The notes: generated by a model from the sequence alone, not told the origin. Numbered from the stretch's first letter, positions 17,330 through 26,374 are shown. The stretch is 64,000 bases of DNA from Mycobacterium sp. E2479 (GCF_001667925.1 NZ_LZJR01000046.1:1-64000), one strand, 5' to 3'. Made by a program: numbers and translations.

Positions 17330-18484
17330 TCAGATTCCGCCGCGCGTCACCAGTTGCCGGGCAATCACATTTCGCTGGATTTCGTTGGTGCCCTCACCCA
17401 CGATCATCAGCGGTGCGTCCCGGAAGTAGCGTTCGACGTCATACTCGGTGGAATAGCCGTAGCCGCCGTGGATTCGCACCGCATTCAGCGCGATCTCCAT
17501 GGCGACCTCGGAGGCAAACAATTTCGCCATCCCGGCTTCCATGTCGCAGCGTTCGCCGCTGTCGTACCGCTCGGCGGCATATCGGGTGAGCTGGCGGGCC
17601 GCGGTGAGTTTGGTCGCCATGTCGGCGAGATAATTACCGATCGACTGGTGCTGCCAGATTGGCCGGCCGAAGCTTTCGCGCTGCTGGGCGTAGGCCAGCG
17701 CGTCCTCGAGCGCCGCGGTGCCGACACCCAGCGCGCGGGCGGCCACCTGGATGCGCCCCGTCTCGAGGCCCTTCATCATCTGTGAAAAGCCCTCGCCCGC
17801 AACGCCTCCCAGCAATGCCGTCGAAGGCACCCGGAAGTTGTCGAACGACAGCTCGCAGGACTCGACCCCCTTGTAACCCAACTTCGGCAGGTCCCGCGAC
17901 ACCGTCAGGCCCGGCCCATGCTCGACGAGCACGATCGAGATGCCCTTATGCCGCGGTTGGGCATCCGGGTCGGTCTTGCACAGCAGCGCGATCAGTCCGG
18001 AACGGCGCGCGTTGCTGATCCAGGTCTTGGATCCGTTGATCACCAGCCCGTCGGAGCCGGGCAGCGCGGTGGTGGTCAGGTTCTGCAGATCCGAGCCCCC
18101 GCCGGGCTCGGTGAGCGCCATGGTGGCGCGCACCTCTCCGCTGGCCATCCGCGGGAGGTAGTCGCGCTTCTGGTCCTCGGTGCCGAACAGGGTCAGCAGT
18201 TTGGCGACCACGGTGTGCCCGCCCATCGCACCGGCCAGGCTCATCCAGCCGCGCGCCAGTTCCTCGGTGACTCGCACATAGCACGGCATGGACACCGGCG
18301 ACCCGCCGTACTCCTCCGGGACGGCCAAGCCGTAGATGCCTATCCTCTTCATCTGTTCGATCCACGCCTCGGGGTAGGTGTTGGCGTGCTCGACCTCGCG
18401 AATGCGCGGTTTGACGTCGCGGTCGATGAACGCCCGCACCGTGGCCACCAGCATCTCTTCTTCGTCGTTCAGTTCCCTGCTCAC
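17330..18484 (-). CDS. fadE3: Acyl-CoA dehydrogenase FadE3
   Basis: The 384-residue flavoprotein catalyses alpha,beta-dehydrogenation of an acyl-CoA. Signatures include MALTEPGGGSDLQNL (FAD/acyl contact), KTWISNA, and IHGGYGYSTEYDVERYFRDA near the C-terminus. The catalytic Glu364 sits in GEGTNEIQRN. It is 27 residues longer than the annotated 357-residue M. tuberculosis FadE3, probably a start-site difference. The GTG start at 18484 has only a weak ribosome site. The gene is divergent from the Rv0216 homologue with 133 bp between. Confidence 0.93.
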   Translation of the reverse strand: MSRELNDEEEMLVATVRAFIDRDVKPRIREVEHANTYPEAWIEQMKRIGIYGLAVPEEYGGSPVSMPCYVRVTEELARGWMSLAGAMGGHTVVAKLLTLFGTEDQKRDYLPRMASGEVRATMALTEPGGGSDLQNLTTTALPGSDGLVINGSKTWISNARRSGLIALLCKTDPDAQPRHKGISIVLVEHGPGLTVSRDLPKLGYKGVESCELSFDNFRVPSTALLGGVAGEGFSQMMKGLETGRIQVAARALGVGTAALEDALAYAQQRESFGRPIWQHQSIGNYLADMATKLTAARQLTRYAAERYDSGERCDMEAGMAKLFASEVAMEIALNAVRIHGGYGYSTEYDVERYFRDAPLMIVGEGTNEIQRNVIARQLVTRGGI

Positions 18485-18617
18485 CCGCGATCACCCGATC
18501 CCATTTGCGCCGAACGTCGACTTGATGTGCGAAATCCCGCGGAATGGCGCCAACAAGTCGACGGTGGGTCGATGCCGAATTGACCCTCGATTCCACAGCC
18601 TGCCAGCATGGGTCGTT

Positions 18618-19631
18618 GTGACGAGTGACGGGTATGCGGGGATTCGCCCGGGGGGGCCCTACTTCGACGACCTCTCGGTGGGGCAGGTGTTCGACTGGGC
18701 GCCGTCGATGACGCTGTCGTCGGGGTTGGCGGGCGCCCACCAGGCGATCGTGGGCGACCGGCTGCGTCTGGCGCTGGACGCCGACCTGTGCGGGGCGGTG
18801 ACGGGCCTGCCGGCGCCGCTGGCCCATCCGGGGCTGGTGTGCGACGTGGCGATCGGGCAGTCGACGCTGGTGACCCAGCGGGTCAAGGCCAACCTGTTCT
18901 ATCGCGGCCTGGTGTTTCACCGGTTCCCGGTGATCGGCGATTCCCTCTACACCCGCACCGAGGTGGTTGGGCTGCGGTCGAATTCGCCCAAGCCGGGGCG
19001 GGCGCCGACGGGGCTGGCGGCGCTGCGGATGATCACGATCGACCAGGCCGATCAGCTGGTGCTCGACTTCTATCGGTGCGGCATGCTGCCCGCCAGCCCG
19101 GATTTCACGCCCGATGGGTCAGTGCCGCACGACGACCTGTCCTCCGTCGGCGCCGATGTGCCCGGCCCGGCTCACGATCCGACCGCGCAGTGGGACCCTG
19201 ACGTGTTCCGCGACAAGGTGCCCGGCCCGCACTTCGATTCCGGCCTGGCGGGTTCGGTGTTGCACAGCACCGCCGACGTGGTCACTGGCGCTGCCGAACT
19301 CGCCAGGCTGACTTTGAATATTGCTGCCACGCATCATGACTCGCGAGTAGGCGGGCGACGCTTGGTGTACGGCGGACATACCATCGGGCTGGCATTGGCG
19401 CAGGCCAGTAGGTTGCTGCCCAATCTGGTGACGGTGTTGAACTGGCAATCCTGCGACCACACCGGACCCGTGCACGAGGGCGACACCCTGTATAGCGAGC
19501 TGCACATCGAATCCGCCGAGCCGACCGATCACGGCGGCGTGCTGGGGCTGCGGTCGCTGGTGTATGCCGTCGGCGACACCGAGCCAGACCGTCCGGTGCT
19601 CGACTGGCGGTTTCACGCGCTGCAGTTCTGA
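18618..19631 (+). CDS. Double-hotdog (R)-hydratase-like protein, Rv0216 homologue
   Basis: From GTG 18618 the product is 337 residues, the same length as M. tuberculosis Rv0216, whose structure is known to be a double hotdog. The N-terminal half begins GPYFDDLSVGQVFDWAP, the MaoC-like entry. The second half contains HHDSRVGGRRLVYGGHTIGLALAQASRLLP, with a His-rich hotdog helix resembling the hydratase-2 motif. The exact substrate is not known; Rv0216 lacks a standard activity assignment. The neighbours fadE3, the CoA-transferase and fadD4 suggest acyl-CoA metabolism. The gene is followed after 29 bp by the CoA-transferase gene. Confidence 0.85.
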   Translation: MTSDGYAGIRPGGPYFDDLSVGQVFDWAPSMTLSSGLAGAHQAIVGDRLRLALDADLCGAVTGLPAPLAHPGLVCDVAIGQSTLVTQRVKANLFYRGLVFHRFPVIGDSLYTRTEVVGLRSNSPKPGRAPTGLAALRMITIDQADQLVLDFYRCGMLPASPDFTPDGSVPHDDLSSVGADVPGPAHDPTAQWDPDVFRDKVPGPHFDSGLAGSVLHSTADVVTGAAELARLTLNIAATHHDSRVGGRRLVYGGHTIGLALAQASRLLPNLVTVLNWQSCDHTGPVHEGDTLYSELHIESAEPTDHGGVLGLRSLVYAVGDTEPDRPVLDWRFHALQF

Positions 19632-19660
19632 CGCGTGTGTGCCACGCGCACAATGGGGAC

Positions 19661-20845
19661 GTGAGCTCGGCCGCCACCAACTGGGGAAGCAGCGGGCTGG
19701 CCTACTTGACCGGGCCGCCCGACGGTCCCGCCGACTTCTCCCGCGCCAACGTGTTGACCCGCGCGCGCGAGGTCGCCACGGTGATCGGGGGCCGACTGGG
19801 TATCGACGTCGACGCGGCGAGCCTGCTGACCGGGCGGGCCGCATTGCTGGGGCTGACCCGCGGCGGTCGGGTGTCAGCAGGCGGCGCCACCCGCCTGCTC
19901 GGCGCCCACGATGGCTTCTGCGCCCTCACCCTCTCTCGTGCCGACGACCTCGACGCCGTCCCGGCGCTGCTGCGGGCCGACGGCGTGGCCGCCGACCCGT
20001 GGCCGGTGCTGCAGGGGTGGGCCGCCACCCGTCCGGTGGCCGAGATCGTCGAGCGGGCGGGCCTGCTCGACGTTCCGGTGGCGGGCCTGGGCGAGGCCGC
20101 ACCCGCGCCGCCGCGAATAAGCGTGACAGCATCGCGTTCGGCGCCGCGCGCGCCGCGGGGTCTGCTGGTGGCAGACCTGTCCTCGATGTGGGCGGGACCG
20201 CTGTGTGGGCAGCTGCTGGCCCGCGCCGGAGCGATCGTCGTCAAGGTCGAAAGCCCGCGCCGCCCGGACGGTACCCGCGCCGGTAACCGGGCCTTCTTCG
20301 ATTGGATAAACGACGGAAAGCTCTGTTACAGCGTCGATTTCGACAGCCATGCCGACGACTTGCGTGAACTGCTCGCGGTCAGCGACATCGTCATCGAGGG
20401 CTCGCGCCCGGCGGCACTGACGCGGCGCGGGCTCGGGCCTGAGGACATCACGCCGCGCGCAGGCCGAATCTGGTTGCAAATCACCGGATATGACGGACAA
20501 CGGCCGGGATTCGGTGACGACACTGCGGTGGCCGGCGGCCTGGTCGGCACCAGCAGTGATGGGCCGGTGTTCTGTGGTGACGCCATCGCTGACCCGTTGA
20601 CCGGTCTTCAGGCAACGCTCGCGGTGGCCGAATCCCTGGGCCGCGGTGGCGGCGAGTTGATCGGCGTATCCATGGCCGGGGTCGCCGCGACGTACGCGAC
20701 CCTGCCGGTCGAGCCGTCGGCATCGCCGGTGCCGGCGTCGAAACCATCGGCTCCGCCGCCGGCATCGCGTGCGGCGCCCGCGCCGGGCGACGACAACGCG
20801 GCGGTGCGCCACCTGGTGAGCCAAAGGCGGGTGCCCTCATGCTGA
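19661..20845 (+). CDS. Family III (CaiB/BaiF) CoA-transferase-like protein, atypical
   Basis: The 394-residue protein contains the family III CoA-transferase core from about residue 164: LLVADLSSMWAGPLCGQLLARAGA, a VKVESP turn, DGTRAGN, an NDGKLCYSVDF strand and VIEGSRP. A stretch FCGDAIADPLTGLQATLA follows. The usual C-terminal second lobe is missing and is replaced by a Pro/Ala/Ser-rich tail. About 160 N-terminal residues are not typical of the first lobe. It may be a rearranged or partly degenerate member. The GTG start follows GGGGAC. It overlaps the next gene by 7 bp, so they are translationally linked. Confidence 0.75.
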   Translation: MSSAATNWGSSGLAYLTGPPDGPADFSRANVLTRAREVATVIGGRLGIDVDAASLLTGRAALLGLTRGGRVSAGGATRLLGAHDGFCALTLSRADDLDAVPALLRADGVAADPWPVLQGWAATRPVAEIVERAGLLDVPVAGLGEAAPAPPRISVTASRSAPRAPRGLLVADLSSMWAGPLCGQLLARAGAIVVKVESPRRPDGTRAGNRAFFDWINDGKLCYSVDFDSHADDLRELLAVSDIVIEGSRPAALTRRGLGPEDITPRAGRIWLQITGYDGQRPGFGDDTAVAGGLVGTSSDGPVFCGDAIADPLTGLQATLAVAESLGRGGGELIGVSMAGVAATYATLPVEPSASPVPASKPSAPPPASRAAPAPGDDNAAVRHLVSQRRVPSC

Positions 20846-22152
20846 TTCAGCGGGCAACCCTGCTGGACGGGTCCACAGCGGACATCCGGGTGGGCGCGCT
20901 GATCGAGGAGATGGCGCCGCCCGGAGCGGGTTTGGTGGCCCGGGCCGGGGAGGGGGTGCTGTACGCGGGCGGCGGCACGGTCCTGCCCGGGCTGCACGAC
21001 CACCATGTGCACTTGCGCTCCGCGGCCTCGGCGCTGGATTCGTTCTTCGTCGGGCCGCCCGGGGTCAGCAGCGCATCGCAGCTCACCCAATTGCTTGCCA
21101 ACGCCACCCCGGGACCCGACGGCTGGATTCGAGCCGTGGGTTATCACGATTCGGTTGCCGGAGAACTCGATCGGGGCGCCCTCGACGCCATCGTTCCCCA
21201 CGTTCCGGTGCGCATCCAGCACCGCAGCGGGGCGCTGTGGATCCTCAATTCCGAGGCCCTGGGCCGCGTCGGCCTGGCCGAACATCCCGATGGTCGGCTT
21301 CGCAGCGCCGACCGCGGCTGGTCGCTGGCGCTGCAGCAGCGCGAAACCGATCTAGCCGAACTGAGCCGGCAGATCACCGCGACCGGAGTCACCGGCGTCA
21401 CCGACGCGACCCCCGATCTCGATGTCGACGACATCGAGTCGCTGACGACGGCTCACCGGCGCGGCGAGTTCCGGCCGCGACTGAATTTCTTGTCGCCGGG
21501 CAAGAAGATCCTGCACGACGACCGCCTGGATCTCGAGGCGCTCACGGAATGGATTGCGCGCCAACACGACAGTGGGCAACCGGTCGCCGTGCACTGTGTG
21601 ACCCCGGCGCAGCTGGTGGTGACCATTGCGGCGCTGCGCGCGGCCGGCGGCCATCCGCAAGACCGCATCGAACACGCCGCCGTCGTGCCCGACGACAACC
21701 TGGGCGACCTCGCCGAACTCGGGATCACGGTGGTGACGCAGCCCAACTTCGTCGCCGAGCGCGGTGATCAGTACCTCGTCGACGTTCCCGTTGACGAACA
21801 CGACCAGCTGTGGCGCGTCGCATCCCTGTGCGACGCGGCGGTGCCGGTCGCGTTGTCGACCGACATGCCGTTCGGGCACGGCGACCCCTGGACGGCGATG
21901 CGCGCCGCGGTACACCGCACCACGCCGCAGGGCGCCGTGCTGGGCGCACGCGAATGTGTTTCGGCGCGAAAGGCTTTGACGATGTTTCTGGGTCGGGCCG
22001 ATCAGCCCGGCCAGACGCGCACGGTGGATGTCGGGCAGCCGGGGGACCTGTGCGTGCTCAGCGAGCCACCGGCTACGGCGCTGGCCGACCTGGACGCCGG
22101 GCTGGTTGCGGCCACCGTCATCGGCGGTGAGCTGGTGTACTTCGCGATGTGA
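20839..22152 (+). CDS. Amidohydrolase family 3 metal-dependent hydrolase
   Basis: The 437-residue protein is a member of the amidohydrolase superfamily. The metal-binding HDHHVH is at about 53-58, VAVHCVT at about 250-256, and IEHAAVVPDDNL at about 275-286. A C-terminal Asp sits in STDMPFGHGDPW. These match the YtcJ-like group of amidases and imidazolone-type hydrolases. The substrate is unknown. It overlaps the CoA-transferase gene by 7 bp and ends 6 bp from convergent lipW. The pair is not part of the M. tuberculosis order Rv0216-lipW as I know it, so it is probably an addition here. Confidence 0.85.
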   Translation: MLIQRATLLDGSTADIRVGALIEEMAPPGAGLVARAGEGVLYAGGGTVLPGLHDHHVHLRSAASALDSFFVGPPGVSSASQLTQLLANATPGPDGWIRAVGYHDSVAGELDRGALDAIVPHVPVRIQHRSGALWILNSEALGRVGLAEHPDGRLRSADRGWSLALQQRETDLAELSRQITATGVTGVTDATPDLDVDDIESLTTAHRRGEFRPRLNFLSPGKKILHDDRLDLEALTEWIARQHDSGQPVAVHCVTPAQLVVTIAALRAAGGHPQDRIEHAAVVPDDNLGDLAELGITVVTQPNFVAERGDQYLVDVPVDEHDQLWRVASLCDAAVPVALSTDMPFGHGDPWTAMRAAVHRTTPQGAVLGARECVSARKALTMFLGRADQPGQTRTVDVGQPGDLCVLSEPPATALADLDAGLVAATVIGGELVYFAM

Positions 22153-22158
22153 GCCGTA

Positions 22159-23058
22159 TCAGTCGGCGGGGGTAAACGCCGCCCGAAGGCTGTCACATCG
22201 GCTGTCGAAAAGTTGCCGGGACACTTGGGCTTTCGGCAAGACCAGGTCGAAGCCGTGGAAAGCACCTGGAATGATTTCGACCTGGCACGGCACCCCCGCG
22301 GCGCGAAGGCGTTCGGCGTAGGCCAGGTCTTCGTCGTGGAACAAGTCGTGCGTGCCCACGCCGATCCAGGCCGGCGGCAATCCGCTGAGGTCGTTGCGGC
22401 GCCCGGGGACGGCGCCCTCGGGGTCGGCGTTGCCCAGATATGCCGACCAGCCGAACTGATTGCTGCGGTTGTCCCACAGCCGGTAGTTCGCACTGGGCGT
22501 GGTGGCCGAACTGCGGTCATCCAGCATGGGATAGGTCAGCAGCTGGAACGCCGGGCTCACCTCGGCGCGATCGCGGGCCAGCAGGGCCAGGGCCGCCGCG
22601 AGCCCACCGCCGGCGCTGGCGCCGCCGATGGCTATGCGGTAGCGGTCCACCGAGGGCAGCCCGGCCAGCCAGGTCAGCGCCGCGTAGCAGTCTTCCAGCG
22701 GTGCGGGATACGGATGTTCGGGCGCCAGGCGGTATTCCACCGATGCGACGGTGATGCCCAGCCGCCTGCTGAACCCGCTGCAGAGCCGGTCGTCCTGTCG
22801 GGCGGTGCCGAACACGTAGCCGCCGCCGTGGATCCACAGCAGCGCGGGTGTGGCCTCGGTGGCACCGGCGGGCCGGAACAGCCGGACGCCGACGCCGGAG
22901 TCGAGCGTGATCACCTCGACGCCGGCGACGGGCTTGTGGAGGCGTCCCTGCCATGCGACCCCCACCCGCGTCATCGGCAGGGTCCGGGGGCTGACGAGCC
23001 GTCGAGGAGCGATGCGGGCGAATCGCCGCAGGTCAGGGTGAACATCGTTGTTCCTCAC
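22159..23058 (-). CDS. lipW: HSL-family esterase/lipase LipW
   Basis: This alpha/beta hydrolase belongs to the hormone-sensitive lipase group. The oxyanion motif is HGGGYVFGT, the nucleophile elbow is GGASAGGG, the acid is in GTHDLFHDED and the His in GAFHGFD. From the GTG at 23058 the protein is 299 residues, against 302 in M. tuberculosis. A GATACT hexamer lies six bases upstream of this GTG, suggesting leaderless transcription. A longer form from 23115 is possible. It is divergent from another hydrolase gene. It probably cleaves short acyl esters. Confidence 0.9.
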   Translation of the reverse strand: MRNNDVHPDLRRFARIAPRRLVSPRTLPMTRVGVAWQGRLHKPVAGVEVITLDSGVGVRLFRPAGATEATPALLWIHGGGYVFGTARQDDRLCSGFSRRLGITVASVEYRLAPEHPYPAPLEDCYAALTWLAGLPSVDRYRIAIGGASAGGGLAAALALLARDRAEVSPAFQLLTYPMLDDRSSATTPSANYRLWDNRSNQFGWSAYLGNADPEGAVPGRRNDLSGLPPAWIGVGTHDLFHDEDLAYAERLRAAGVPCQVEIIPGAFHGFDLVLPKAQVSRQLFDSRCDSLRAAFTPAD

Positions 23059-23138
23059 CGGACTAGTATCACCGACGCGAACAATCAAGGGACGGCGACG
23101 GGTGGCCTGCCGCATGCGCTACGACTTCAGGAGGCAGC

Positions 23139-23966
23139 GTGACCGCCGACAATCCCCGGCTGGCGTCGCGGTTGGTCGACACGGCCCTCGGGGCGATCCG
23201 GGTTCAGGTGAGTCCGGGGACCGGGCCCGCCGTCCTGATGTGGCCCAGCCTGTTGATGACCGGCGGTTTGTGGGCGGGTCAGGCCGCGCGTTTCGGCGAC
23301 ACCAACCGCCTAGTACTCATCGATCCACCCGGCCACGGGGGCAGCGCACCGCTGCGCGCGATGTTCAGTTTCACCGACTGCGCGCGCTGCGTCGTCGACC
23401 TGCTGGACGGCCTCGGCATCGACAGCGCGCACTTCGTCGGCAACTCGTGGGGCGGGATGATCGGCGGCACCTTCGCCGCCCTTTACCCCGACCGCCTCAA
23501 CCGAGCGGTACTGATGAATTGCACAGCATCGAAAGCCGGTGTCGCGCAAAAGATGCAGTATGCGGCCATGGTGTGGTTGGCGACCGCGCTGGGCGGAATC
23601 CGGCCGCCGCTGACACGCTCGGCCGTCCGCGCCTTCTTGGGGCCGACGACGCTGCGCACCCGCCCGGACGTGGTGGATACCGTGCGGACCAACCTGCGAT
23701 CGGTGAACGTGGATTCGGTCCGCTGGGCGGTGCGCAGCGTGGTTTCGATGCGGCCGGACCAGCACGACCTGCTGGGTCGCATCACGTCCCCGGTGCTCGT
23801 GGTCGCCGGCGCAGAGGACGCCACTTTTCCGGCGGCCGAAACTCGCGCGATGGCCGACTCCATCGCGGGGGCGTGCTTCACCGTCCTCGACGGGGTCGCG
23901 CACCTCGCGGCGCTGGAAGATCCCGCGCGGGTGAACGAGCTGCTGGACGCCTTCTTGTTTGGTTGA
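23139..23966 (+). CDS. Alpha/beta hydrolase
   Basis: The 275-residue protein has the alpha/beta hydrolase fold. A strand with LIDPPGHGGSAPL is followed by the nucleophile elbow VGNSWGGMIGG. The acid is likely Asp in VAGAEDATFP and the catalytic His lies in GVAHLAALEDP near the C-terminus. It resembles enol-lactone hydrolases and haloperoxidase-type esterases, but the substrate is not determined. The GTG start is preceded by a strong AGGAGG, which fixes the start. It is divergent from lipW. Confidence 0.87.
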   Translation: MTADNPRLASRLVDTALGAIRVQVSPGTGPAVLMWPSLLMTGGLWAGQAARFGDTNRLVLIDPPGHGGSAPLRAMFSFTDCARCVVDLLDGLGIDSAHFVGNSWGGMIGGTFAALYPDRLNRAVLMNCTASKAGVAQKMQYAAMVWLATALGGIRPPLTRSAVRAFLGPTTLRTRPDVVDTVRTNLRSVNVDSVRWAVRSVVSMRPDQHDLLGRITSPVLVVAGAEDATFPAAETRAMADSIAGACFTVLDGVAHLAALEDPARVNELLDAFLFG

Positions 23967-24288
23967 ATCAACCGGCCTGCCAGGGCCACCGATGTGGCGA
24001 AAACCCCTGCAGGAACGCAGCATTGCAACGCCGCCAATACGCCGGTGACCACGTAGTCCACCTCCGGCCGCTTCCGGTGGGTGAACCGCGCCGGGTGCTG
24101 CAACGTAGCCGCGGGGAGGAGCTAGAACGACAGCTGGATTAGCCGAGCCACGATCGGGGTATCGGAGCAATGCTGACGCACGTGCTTGCCGTCAGCTTGT
24201 TGGGGTTAGCCGGTACGTCGCCGCAACGTCCCGCACGGGACCGAGCGCCGGTGCACCGCCCGATCGGCCAGGACGCGAAGGACGTGAA
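23967..24288. other. Intergenic stretch without a supported gene
   Basis: No reading frame on either strand has a plausible start, ribosome site and family resemblance. A leftward frame around 23970-24103 encodes a hydrophobic run, but it simply continues antisense into the hydrolase gene. In M. tuberculosis the lipW-lipC interval carries Rv0218 and Rv0219; neither is recognisable here. Confidence 0.5.
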
Positions 24289-24942
24289 ATGCTTGGGCAA
24301 CTTTACGATCGGGCACTCGGCGGCGAGCGATGTTGGATACGTCATGACGACGGGGAACTGCGACCCCTGCCGGCGCACAAATGGTCGGGTGTGCGATGTC
24401 CCGGTGATGGATCTGGTGACACCTTCGACGAAGTCTTCGATGAAGCTGTCACGCAGATGTGCACCGGGCCGACAATCGAGCTGGGCTGCGGCCCAGGCCG
24501 GTTGGTGGCGAGGCTGATTCAGCGGGGCATTCCCGCGCTCGGCATCGACCGGTCCGCGACCGCGATCCAGCTGGCGGGTCGCGGCGGTGCACCGGCCCTG
24601 TTGGGCGATGTGTTCGAGCCCTTGCCGGGAACGGGCCTGTGGCAGACGGTTCTGCTGGTCGATGGCAATGTCGGGCTCGGCGGGGATCCGCGACGAATTC
24701 TCGGGCGCGCCTTCGAGCTGTTGGCCCGCGGTGGACGTTGCATTGCCGAATTCGAAGCCGAAGCCATCGGCATCTGTTCGCGATGGGTCCGGCTGGAAGC
24801 GGCCGGCGAGGTCGGCCCCTGGTTTCGCTGGGCATCCGTCGGGGTGGACAGCGCTGCCGCGCTGGCCGCGCAGGTGGGGCTGACGCTGACCAGCGTCCGC
24901 TTGGTCGGCGGACGGGTGATCGCCGACCTGACGGCCAGGTAA
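24289..24942 (+). CDS. Class I SAM-dependent methyltransferase
   Basis: The 217-residue protein has a Rossmann SAM-binding motif PTIELGCGPGRLVARLIQRG (about 61-80) and an acidic strand-2 end in ALGIDRS. A motif II region, LLVDGNVGLGGDPRRILGRA, follows, then a strand-6/7 region with IAEFEAE. The N-terminus (MLGQLYDRALGGERCWIRHD) is basic and aromatic. The substrate is unknown. GAAGGA precedes the ATG at a useful distance. It stands alone between an alpha/beta hydrolase and lipC. Confidence 0.83.
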   Translation: MLGQLYDRALGGERCWIRHDDGELRPLPAHKWSGVRCPGDGSGDTFDEVFDEAVTQMCTGPTIELGCGPGRLVARLIQRGIPALGIDRSATAIQLAGRGGAPALLGDVFEPLPGTGLWQTVLLVDGNVGLGGDPRRILGRAFELLARGGRCIAEFEAEAIGICSRWVRLEAAGEVGPWFRWASVGVDSAAALAAQVGLTLTSVRLVGGRVIADLTAR

Positions 24943-25097
24943 GCGTGTCGTACACAGCAAAAGTTGCAGGCTGCGGCGGAGGGCGAAAAGCTATCTGAGC
25001 AGTGTAAAAATCGCCTCCGGCGAGCACACCGGGCAAAGCGTTTTACCCGTCACCGCGCGTTGGACGAAAACGTCAGTTTGTGAACAGTCGTGAGGGG

Positions 25098-25103
25098 TAC
25101 AGT
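25098..25103 (+). promoter_or_regulatory. -10 hexamer of leaderless lipC promoter
   Basis: TACAGT lies 7 nt upstream of the ATG at 25111 and is embedded in GGGG-TACAGT-CCCC, a short inverted repeat. It supports 25111 rather than the upstream GTG at 25090 as the start. Confidence 0.5.
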
Positions 25104-25110
25104 CCCCTGC

Positions 25111-26316
25111 ATGACGGTGCGTGGACCGGGCATGACCGATTGCGTGAAATGGCTGCTGCGGGCCCGTCCCGGTGACTATGCGCTGGCGTTGAGTGTGGCG
25201 GGGGCTTCGCTGCCCGTGGTCGGCAAGCATCTCGAGCCCCTGGGTGGTTTGACCGCCATGGGTGTCTGGGGTGCCCGGCACGCACCGGAGGCGATCTCCG
25301 CGGCGACCAGGGACTGGTTCCAGCCGGGAATCAACGACGTCCGCCGCCGCGATCGGGAGAGCACCCGGCAGGTGTCCCTCGCCGCGTTGCGTGGGGTCGT
25401 GTCGGCAGCGGATCTCGAGATGGACTGGCCCGTCGCGGAAAAGACACCGCCGATTTGGGACGGCCTGCGCCAGCGCCGTTATGTCTATCGCCGCGCGGTG
25501 CACTACGGCGACCACCCCGATCAGGTGCTCGACGTCTGGCGGCGCAAAGACCTGCCCGCACAACCCGCTCCGGTCCTCATCTTCCTGCCGGGCGGCGCTT
25601 GGGTGCACGGCAAGTGCATGGGCCAGGGATCGGCGCTCATGTCACGGCTCGCCGAGCAGGGCTGGGTATGCCTGGCGGTCAACTACCGCGTCGCGCCGCA
25701 CCACCGCTGGCCGCGTCACATCATCGACGTCAAAACCGCCATCGCGTGGGCGCGTGCCAACGTCGACAAGTTCGGCGGCGACCGCGATTTCGTTGCGATA
25801 GCCGGATGCTCGGCCGGGGGCCACCTATGCGCGCTGGCCGGGTTGACGCCCGACGACCCGCAGTTCCGGGCGAAGCTGCCGGAGGGCGCCGACACCTCGG
25901 TGGACGCCGTCGTGGGGATCTACGGCCGCTACGACTGGGAGGACCGCTCGACACCGGAGCGCGAGCGGTTCGTCGAGTTCTTGGAGCGCGTCGTGGTGAA
26001 GAAGTCGATCGCCCGGCGGCCCGAAATCTTCCGCGACGCGTCCCCGATCGCGCGCGTGCACCGCAACGCGCCGCCCTTCCTGGTCATTCATGGCAGCAAA
26101 GACAGCGTGATCCCCGTCGGACAGGCACGCAGCTTCGTCGAACGGCTCCGGGCGGTGTCGCATTCGATGGTCGGCTACCTCGAATTTCCCGGCGCCGGCC
26201 ACGGATATGACCTCATCGACGGCGAGCGAGCCGGCGCCGCCGCGCACGTCTCATCGCTGTTCCTCAACCACATCTACCGCACCAAGACGCGGGTCGGAGC
26301 AAAAGAGGTCATCTGA
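25111..26316 (+). CDS. lipC: Esterase LipC
   Basis: The 401-residue protein closely follows M. tuberculosis LipC (403 residues), a cell-surface carboxylesterase. The N-terminal third starts with WLLRARPGDYALALSVAG, a hydrophobic region without a clear signal peptidase site. The hydrolase domain has PGGAWVHG as oxyanion motif, AGCSAGGHLCALAG around the nucleophile Ser, HGSKDSVIPV with the catalytic Asp and GAGHGYDL with the His. The start is placed by a TACAGT hexamer 7 nt upstream. The WS/DGAT gene follows on the same strand 44 bp later, suggesting shared neutral-lipid functions. Confidence 0.93.
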   Translation: MTVRGPGMTDCVKWLLRARPGDYALALSVAGASLPVVGKHLEPLGGLTAMGVWGARHAPEAISAATRDWFQPGINDVRRRDRESTRQVSLAALRGVVSAADLEMDWPVAEKTPPIWDGLRQRRYVYRRAVHYGDHPDQVLDVWRRKDLPAQPAPVLIFLPGGAWVHGKCMGQGSALMSRLAEQGWVCLAVNYRVAPHHRWPRHIIDVKTAIAWARANVDKFGGDRDFVAIAGCSAGGHLCALAGLTPDDPQFRAKLPEGADTSVDAVVGIYGRYDWEDRSTPERERFVEFLERVVVKKSIARRPEIFRDASPIARVHRNAPPFLVIHGSKDSVIPVGQARSFVERLRAVSHSMVGYLEFPGAGHGYDLIDGERAGAAAHVSSLFLNHIYRTKTRVGAKEVI

Positions 26317-26344
26317 ACCGCCGCCGCTGAGTATGGTCCCCTCT

Positions 26345-26374
26345 ATGGGAAAGAAGCAGCGTGAAGAGGCTTAG
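26345..26374 (+). CDS. Possible leaderless nine-codon upstream ORF
   Basis: TATGGT (26332-26337) followed by 7 nt places a leaderless ATG at 26345, encoding MGKKQREEA and a TAG. It overlaps the GTG start of the WS/DGAT gene in another frame. Translation of this ORF could govern initiation at 26361. No homology support is possible at this length. Confidence 0.3.
   Translation: MGKKQREEA

Noticed and set aside
23960-24103. Hydrophobic leftward frame in the gap before the methyltransferase, as a possible membrane-protein remnant
   Set aside because: It continues without change into the antisense of the hydrolase gene and has no start signal; one hydrophobic run is not enough.
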